Position numbers and translations under genes: made by a program
NCBI GenBank assembly: GCA_013146195.2
Contig: CM028377.1
Coordinates: 39,980,331-40,044,330 of the forward strand
From: Codonopsis lanceolata
Lineage: Eukaryota > Streptophyta > Magnoliopsida > Asterales > Campanulaceae
Length of the DNA: 64,000 bases
Reading direction: 5' to 3'
Part shown: one piece after another, positions 58,945 through 64,000 of the stretch
Position numbering within the stretch: the first letter of the stretch is position 1
Layout: each line of letters starts with the position of its first letter
Notes under the pieces: model-generated
Databases searched by the model: none
What the model was told of the DNA's origin: nothing
The model's input: the letters and a program-made list of their open reading frames with translations, nothing else

Positions 58945-59213
58945 GATGCAACAACAAAAACAACAAGAGAGATGCAACAACAATAACGAGATAGATGTAA
59001 CAACAAGAGAGATGCAAAAACAACAACAACAAGAGCGATGCAACAACAATAACAAGACATGCAACAACAACAACAACAATAGAGATGCAACCACACCAAC
59101 AACAAAAGCAACAAGAGAGATGCAACAACAACAAGAGAGATGCAACAACAACAACAACAAGAGAGAAGCAACAACAACAAAAACAAGAAAAGAAATGCAA
59201 CAACAATAACAAA
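58945..59213. repeat. CAA-rich block of monomer C (copy 6), truncated
   Basis: Ends within the repeat at the CACTA terminus, so the array's right edge coincides with a transposon end. Confidence 0.9.
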
Positions 59214-59780
59214 CACTACAACAAAAAGTCTTTCACAGCGTTTTTAAAAAAGCGTTGTGATAGCTATTACTTAAGATTCCAAAACGTTGTGATATGCAAC
59301 GCTATAATAGGTCATTTTTTTAATGCAACGTTTATTCCTAGATTTCTATTACACAACATTTAAAAGCGTTGTGAAAAACAAATGATAACGTTCAAAAAGC
59401 GTTGTAAATAGTTTAACACAACACTTAATGAGAAACGTTGTAAGAACGGTTAGTACAACGTCTTAAAAACGTTGTGAGAGTTGTATTACAACTTTCAGAA
59501 AATGTTGTAAAAAGTCTATTACAAGCTTTAAAAAACGTTGTAAAAACTATATTACAACTTTTAGAAAACGTTGTAAAAAGTTTATTACAAGCTTTGAAAA
59601 ACGTTGTAAAAATTGTATTACAACTTTTGGAAAACGTTGTAAAAAGTTTATTACAACGTTTATAAAACGCTAAAGTTTATTACAACCTTTATAAAGCGTT
59701 GTAAAAATGTATTACAACTTTTAAGCGTTGTAAAAGTTTATTACAACGTTTTATAAGCGTTGTAATAGCTATTTTTCAAA
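59214..59780 (+). mobile_element. CACTA (En/Spm) element end with subterminal repeats
   Basis: Starts CACTACAACAAAAAGTC, the standard plant CACTA terminus. Then ~16 copies of a 33-bp repeat centred on AACGTTGTAAAAA or its variants, in a two-type alternation (66-bp dimer). The repeats are the type bound by CACTA transposase. No matching TTGTAGTG terminus was found to the right, so the element is truncated or longer than the window. Confidence 0.85.
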
Positions 59781-62030
59781 AAAAAAAAAAAAAAATACAA
59801 CAATCCTGTTCTTGTTTCAAACCCCCACCTAGCAAAAGCAATCCTGGTTTATAGCTTTGCAAGAAAAAGCAACAGAACAATTCAGATGCCAACATTGACA
59901 ACATTTTTACTTTGAAACAACTGACGTCCAAATAAGCTAGAAAATATGTAAGGCTTTTGTAGACAAACCACTAAGTAAGGCTTTCAGTGCAGCCACAGTC
60001 AAGTTCAAGACAAAGTAATGACATACTTCTGTTAATTCTATCCAAATAAGCTAGAAAATATGTATGTGGGCCTACAAATGCTTCCGTTCGGGTTGCATAC
60101 CATTCAAAGATCTGATTGAAAGAAGGCACCACCCATGGGCATCATATAGTTCTCAACCGCAAAGTCTTGAAAGGCTCTCCTTGCATCTCTGGCTGGCCGC
60201 AAAGCACCCAAAAATGAACCAAAAAACTAAATCGATATTCACCAAGGAAATAGAGAATTTTAATTACATCCATATCCGAACTGAGAACCCCATCCAGAAG
60301 CCATTAAGAAATTTGACATGTCTAACTACATCTAAAACAAAAATGAAAAACATACCACTCATAGGCAACTAAGTTTTTTTTTTCTTCTTCTTCTTTGCTG
60401 AAATAAAATGATAGTGCGTGTAAATAAAGCTTATTCCCAAAATGCAACAAACAGAGAATTTCTCTTTGTGATGCTACTAGGATATATATTTGGAAACTCA
60501 GTGAGTCTATATTTGAATGTCAAACACTAAAGGGTCAAACTGAATTTCATAAATATCTATTATTATTATAAGGATAAAAATATTCTTTTAATAAAAATAT
60601 TCTTTTAATTTTCATTATAATGGAATAAGGGAAATAAGGGAAACTCAATACAATTATGAAACTCAATACAATTAGAGTCTAAAACAAGTTCAAAAACAAG
60701 ACTCTAAAACAATGAACCGACGGAACATCCCAAAGTAGAGAGGAGTGTTAGAGCAGAACCTCGGGCATAAATGGTAGCAAACTACCTTATCTAATATGGT
60801 AATAGCTGGTAGACCTAAATAATGGAATTAGGCTTCAAGCTGCCTTTGTAGTATAGAAATACTATGCAGGAATTGGTGAATAAGTAATCCAGCTAGAAGT
60901 TTTAGACAAACACAAATGCAAGAAAAAATGGAATTGTACATGTATTAAAAAGAAGGGCAATGTTGGTAAATTGTCTGATGTCCAAACAGAAGTATAGGAC
61001 ACTTTAATCTGCCTTCGGCCAAGCTAAACCTACAACCAAACAACCCTACGAGTTTCTAGATCGCCTACTAAAAGAGAAGAAAAATGAAAAAGCCTAAAAT
61101 CCGTATAACTAGCATGAATAGAATACAGTAACATAAAAGAGTTCACAGCAATACCTGATACTGAAACCTTCCTAACAAGTACTCTAGCAAACTGAAATTC
61201 TGCTTGGTGTGCACTAATAAATTTACCCTGCAAATTCCAGACATTAAATTTTTTGAATCTATAGACAAGTTCCAATTCAGAGTATGAATAAAGACACAAC
61301 CATCCATCGAGATCCTACTCTCAAATTCAGACTAGACTTAGAAAATAGTCATCCAGCAATATTTTGATGTTTAGAAACTCTGTTTTATTAGATATGATAG
61401 TGGACTCTTAACATCAACGGCTCAACAAACCAATGCACCATTTTGGAGACCTGCTACAAAAATAATACATCTCACAAAAGACTTAGTCATAAGAAGTTTT
61501 ACCATACAAGAATCCCACTATTTGATCAAGTCTTGCTTGGTGCCTCAACATAAAAGGACGCAGGTGATTCATATACAACTACTTGGCACCTTGAAAATGG
61601 AAAATCATTTGAGCGAGAACATTCAGAAAGACATGAAATTTGGGGTACATCATTTGAATCCAAATTTTGGGCACATATAACTCTACTTCTTTCCTGTTCA
61701 ACTATTAAGCAGGAAACCATTTCATGGGAACAATAGATTTCCAAAGCAGTTAAATAAATCTTCCTCTTTTCAAAAGGCCATTAATGGATCAAATTATAAA
61801 TCACAATTAAACATCACTGCAAACATTGCACAGCAATGATAGGATGCCTAACTGACTAGTTACTGTAGTCATATCTATCAGGGGTAACGAAACAAATGAT
61901 AAAAGATCAAACATGCACCACATGCCACAACTAGCAATCTAGCATAAACTATCCTTAATCTTAACCATATAACAGCCTAATCATACACCACATCATCGTA
62001 ATGCAACATCATTTTCAACATTGATTTTGA
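59781..62030. other. low-information region with two exon-like minus-strand segments
   Basis: 60104-60226 (minus) opens after a TTTAG acceptor and reads GALRPARDARRAFQDF then VENYMMPMGGAFFQSDL, stop. 61155-61227 (minus) is flanked by TTTGCAG and GTATTG and reads GKFISAHQAEFQFARVLVRK. Their phases do not join directly, and I recognise neither. 61526-61744 (minus) is open without a known domain. Otherwise AT-rich. Confidence 0.3.
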
Positions 62031-62979
62031 TCTGAAATATTTGGAGAATTCTCCTAAATATGAAGTTAAGCAAAAAGAGGTGTCGGGTTACTTGTTAAAC
62101 GATACTCTTGGGTTGTTTGAGTATTTGTTTAATGTGTTGGAGCAAATTTTTTTTTTGGCTAAACTGATTAAATCAAACTAGGGTCGTGGGTTGTAATTTA
62201 CAAAAGAAGCTTAATATTTTTCGGACAGATTTTAGAGGGGTTTGGGGCTGTTTGAGTGACTTCGGGACAGCCTGTTGCTGTTTGAATTTGCCTTGGATAG
62301 TTTAATTATTCGTTGGAATTTTTCAAAGTGAACTATCATAATTCCCATCCGTAAGAAAATCTGCATGTGTGAGTTTAATTCGTGAGTTCTTGAGGCTGAT
62401 AAACAAGTGCCATTTGTGGGGTTCGTTATTGCTCGGTCTGATTGGGTGGATTACAAGGCATGGGTTGAGTGAAGCCTAGCCGGCCGTGAGCCCGTTCCGA
62501 TCTTTTATCTTCTTCTATTTCGTGGCAGCCTAGTGTTCAAGAGGCGTGGGACTGTTTTCTTTATTTTCCTTGGTAGTTTCGGCCAAGGTGAAGTAATTTA
62601 GGTGTGAGGGTTCTCAAACCAAGATTGGGCAGTTCATAAACTATTTTAGGACTGTTTTGGGACAGTTTGAACATCCAAAAGCGTGGACTGCTAGGGCTGA
62701 TTGGCATGGTGAATTGGACAACTTGTGTGCATTGTTCGAAGTGGCTGAAGTGAGCAGTGAATTCATGGGTTGTTGTTGAAGGGTTGGTCAGATTATTCCT
62801 TGTATCAGTTCTATAAACAAGGTTAGATTTTTGGGCTGTTATTGAGGGTTTTTAGGAGTTTTGGAGCAGTTTTGTGGCTGTTTTGGGCAGTTTTGGGCTG
62901 CTTTGGGACTGTTGGTTCAGCCATAGGGTGGTTCTAAAAGGGCTGGACAGATTTGAATTGTTCAAGTATTTTGACACCG
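62030..62979 (+). mobile_element. diverged gypsy LTR related to the one at 19665
   Basis: GAGTGAAGCCTAGCCGG, CGTGGCAGCCTAGTGTTC and the repeated GGGACTGTTTTGGGACAGTT-like stretch match the inverse of the 19665-20661 LTR in the same order. It is in plus orientation. The left end was not located; the right end is near CGTATCA (62979). A solo LTR is the simplest reading. Confidence 0.7.
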
Positions 62980-63403
62980 TATCAAAACCAAAATTGTTCA
63001 AATTACTATGATGATCAAAGCTTCACAGTACTTCAAAAAACCACATACACCAATTCTAACTCTACACATGAAAGCACAATTAAGGTTTCAGAACATGAAA
63101 TGGTCGAAAACTATAAAAAGCATGAGTAATAATATTAGTGGACAGACCAAGACTTGTGTCTAGGGCAGCAACTTAGTAAATTATTCACATAAAAAAGGTT
63201 ACCTAGTACCTTGTACACAGTTGTTGTACCCAGGTGTTCAAGGGGTCTTCTTTGTGTAAATCAACATTTCATAATCAATACCAAAGATTCAGGAGGAAAA
63301 TTATTCATTTAAGAACTTCAAATGAAAAATAGTATCAGAATAGCTAGAAATAAAATTGTCGATTGAAAGTAACTATAGACATGAAATAAAATTGATTATA
63401 CAC

Positions 63404-63469
63404 CTGCTGAGTCTTTGAGCTGCATTCTATACATGCTGCTGCACCAATTTGTTTCCTCAGTTCCTCCCC
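63404..63469 (-). CDS. exon of a ROP/RAC small GTPase (type II-like), partial gene
   Basis: Between TATGTAG and /GTGTATAA on the minus strand, 66 nt encode GEELRKQIGAAACIECSSKT plus QQ. This contains the ROP G5 motif ECSSKTQ, which contacts the guanine base. In ROP genes an exon of this size starts at GEEL and ends before NVKAVFD, so both boundaries fit. GEELRKxIGA..IECSSKTQQ is closest to the type II (ROP9-11) group. A Cys replaces the usual Tyr before IECSS. The upstream exons would lie beyond the right edge. The following NVKAVFD exon was not found to the left, so the gene may be broken or have a very long intron. Confidence 0.75.
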
Positions 63470-64000
63470 CTACATAATCCAAGTAGTTGACTGGGGTATA
63501 TTTGAGCACAACAACTAGTAACTCCATGCAAAAATTATACATGAAAGCACAATTAAAAACAATTTGTATCATTTTATCCCAACAATCACTAATGAAACAG
63601 AACAAGTTCGCAATGAATTTTAATTTGATATGTAGAGTCAGATGTAGCTCAGATAATAATTAAAGTGTATTAACGGACAGCGATGGACACTTTCAAGAGA
63701 CATTATTGCCTGTAAATGAGAAACCCATCAACCGGCTTATCTTTTCTGTCATTAATTTTCCAGATATGTAACGGTGTTCACCACAATATGAATGGTAGTC
63801 ACCTGACTAGATATCTGGTGTAAATCAAATTATTAACTAGGGAATATTTAAATACAGCAACTAATTACTCCAAGCAAAAATGATATACGAAAGCACAATC
63901 AAACACAAGGTACAACAATCACTAATAAACACTTTGCAATGCTCAACAAAAGCATATACTTATGTATCTGCATTCGATACAAAATGGGTGATTCTAGTCC
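63470..64000. other. AT-rich, with a diverged ~85-bp direct repeat
   Basis: Sequence around 63495-63575 (CAACTAGTAACTCCATGCAA, GAAAGCACAATTAAA) recurs in diverged form at 63855-63910. No coding exon seen; this would be intron of the ROP gene if that gene is intact. Confidence 0.4.

Larger units (their letters stand above)
48480..59213 (-). repeat. higher-order satellite array, A-B-C units of ~1.6-1.75 kb
   Basis: Three related monomers (A, B ~400-460 bp; C ~450-900 bp) recur in fixed order. Approximate A starts: 48897, 50506, 52829 (truncated), 54373, 56105, 57863. B starts: 49209, 50906, 53161, 54783, 56523, 58263. C starts: 49671, 53629, 55221, 56961, 58703, plus a partial C at 48480. Spacing of GGAAAAGAGATGAAGAATAA in successive B copies is 1700, (2253 across the insertion), 1619, 1740 and 1749 bp. 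All monomers share a ~130-bp head (ACCTTGKTATATGTTG...GGTTTATATATCCCAAGATC). C ends in a CAA-rich block. The last copies are most alike, and the array ends at a CACTA terminus. Confidence 0.9.

Noticed and set aside
48480..59213. CRISPR-like array
   Set aside because: Plant DNA; units are satellite monomers without constant repeat/spacer structure.

Overview
This is a piece of a plant nuclear genome, most likely a eudicot. Nearly everything in it is introns, transposable-element debris and tandem repeats. No operons, bacterial genes, CRISPR arrays or rRNA genes were seen. The only complete gene is a plus-strand, 18-exon katanin p80 WD40 subunit (KTN80 type). I rebuilt it from 3438 to 18898; it stays in frame through every junction and gives 801 residues. 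Its long introns hold LINE 3' tails, MITEs and tRNA-derived SINEs.

Layout. 1-1603: broken hAT/ZMYM1-like transposase. 1604-3437: AT-rich intergenic DNA and the KTN80 leader. 3438-19330: KTN80. 19665-22987: minus-strand, deleted Ty3/gypsy element with gag and protease only; its 5' LTR is cut by a Helitron 3' end (22988-23318). 23319-35054: nested Copia-like (SIRE/Maximus-type) LTRs and internal remnants, in both orientations. 35055-46020: DNA-transposon country, with two related long-TIR elements carrying internal repeats and several MITEs with readable target-site duplications. 46025-46527: frameshifted 3' fragment of an F-box/LRR-like gene, followed by a SINE.

48480-59213: the most unusual part, an ~10.7 kb higher-order tandem array. 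Its unit is about 1.6-1.75 kb and consists of three diverged monomers (A-B-C), where C carries a hypervariable CAA/TTG-rich block. On the minus strand almost every monomer keeps a TATA-box-like motif, and most are followed by a CAG/GTAAGC-like splice donor. The A monomers lead directly into open frames rich in Leu, Cys and Val, three of which share the same start. A truncated gypsy gag with its LTR sits inside the array.

59214-59780: one end of a CACTA element with 33/66-bp subterminal repeats. The right end holds a diverged LTR related to the gypsy LTR at 19665 and, at 63404-63469 on the minus strand, one well-preserved 22-codon exon of a ROP/RAC small GTPase. The only functional logic I can support is KTN80, the targeting and regulatory subunit of the microtubule-severing katanin complex. 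The rest is mobile-element biology and possible promoter-bearing satellite DNA.
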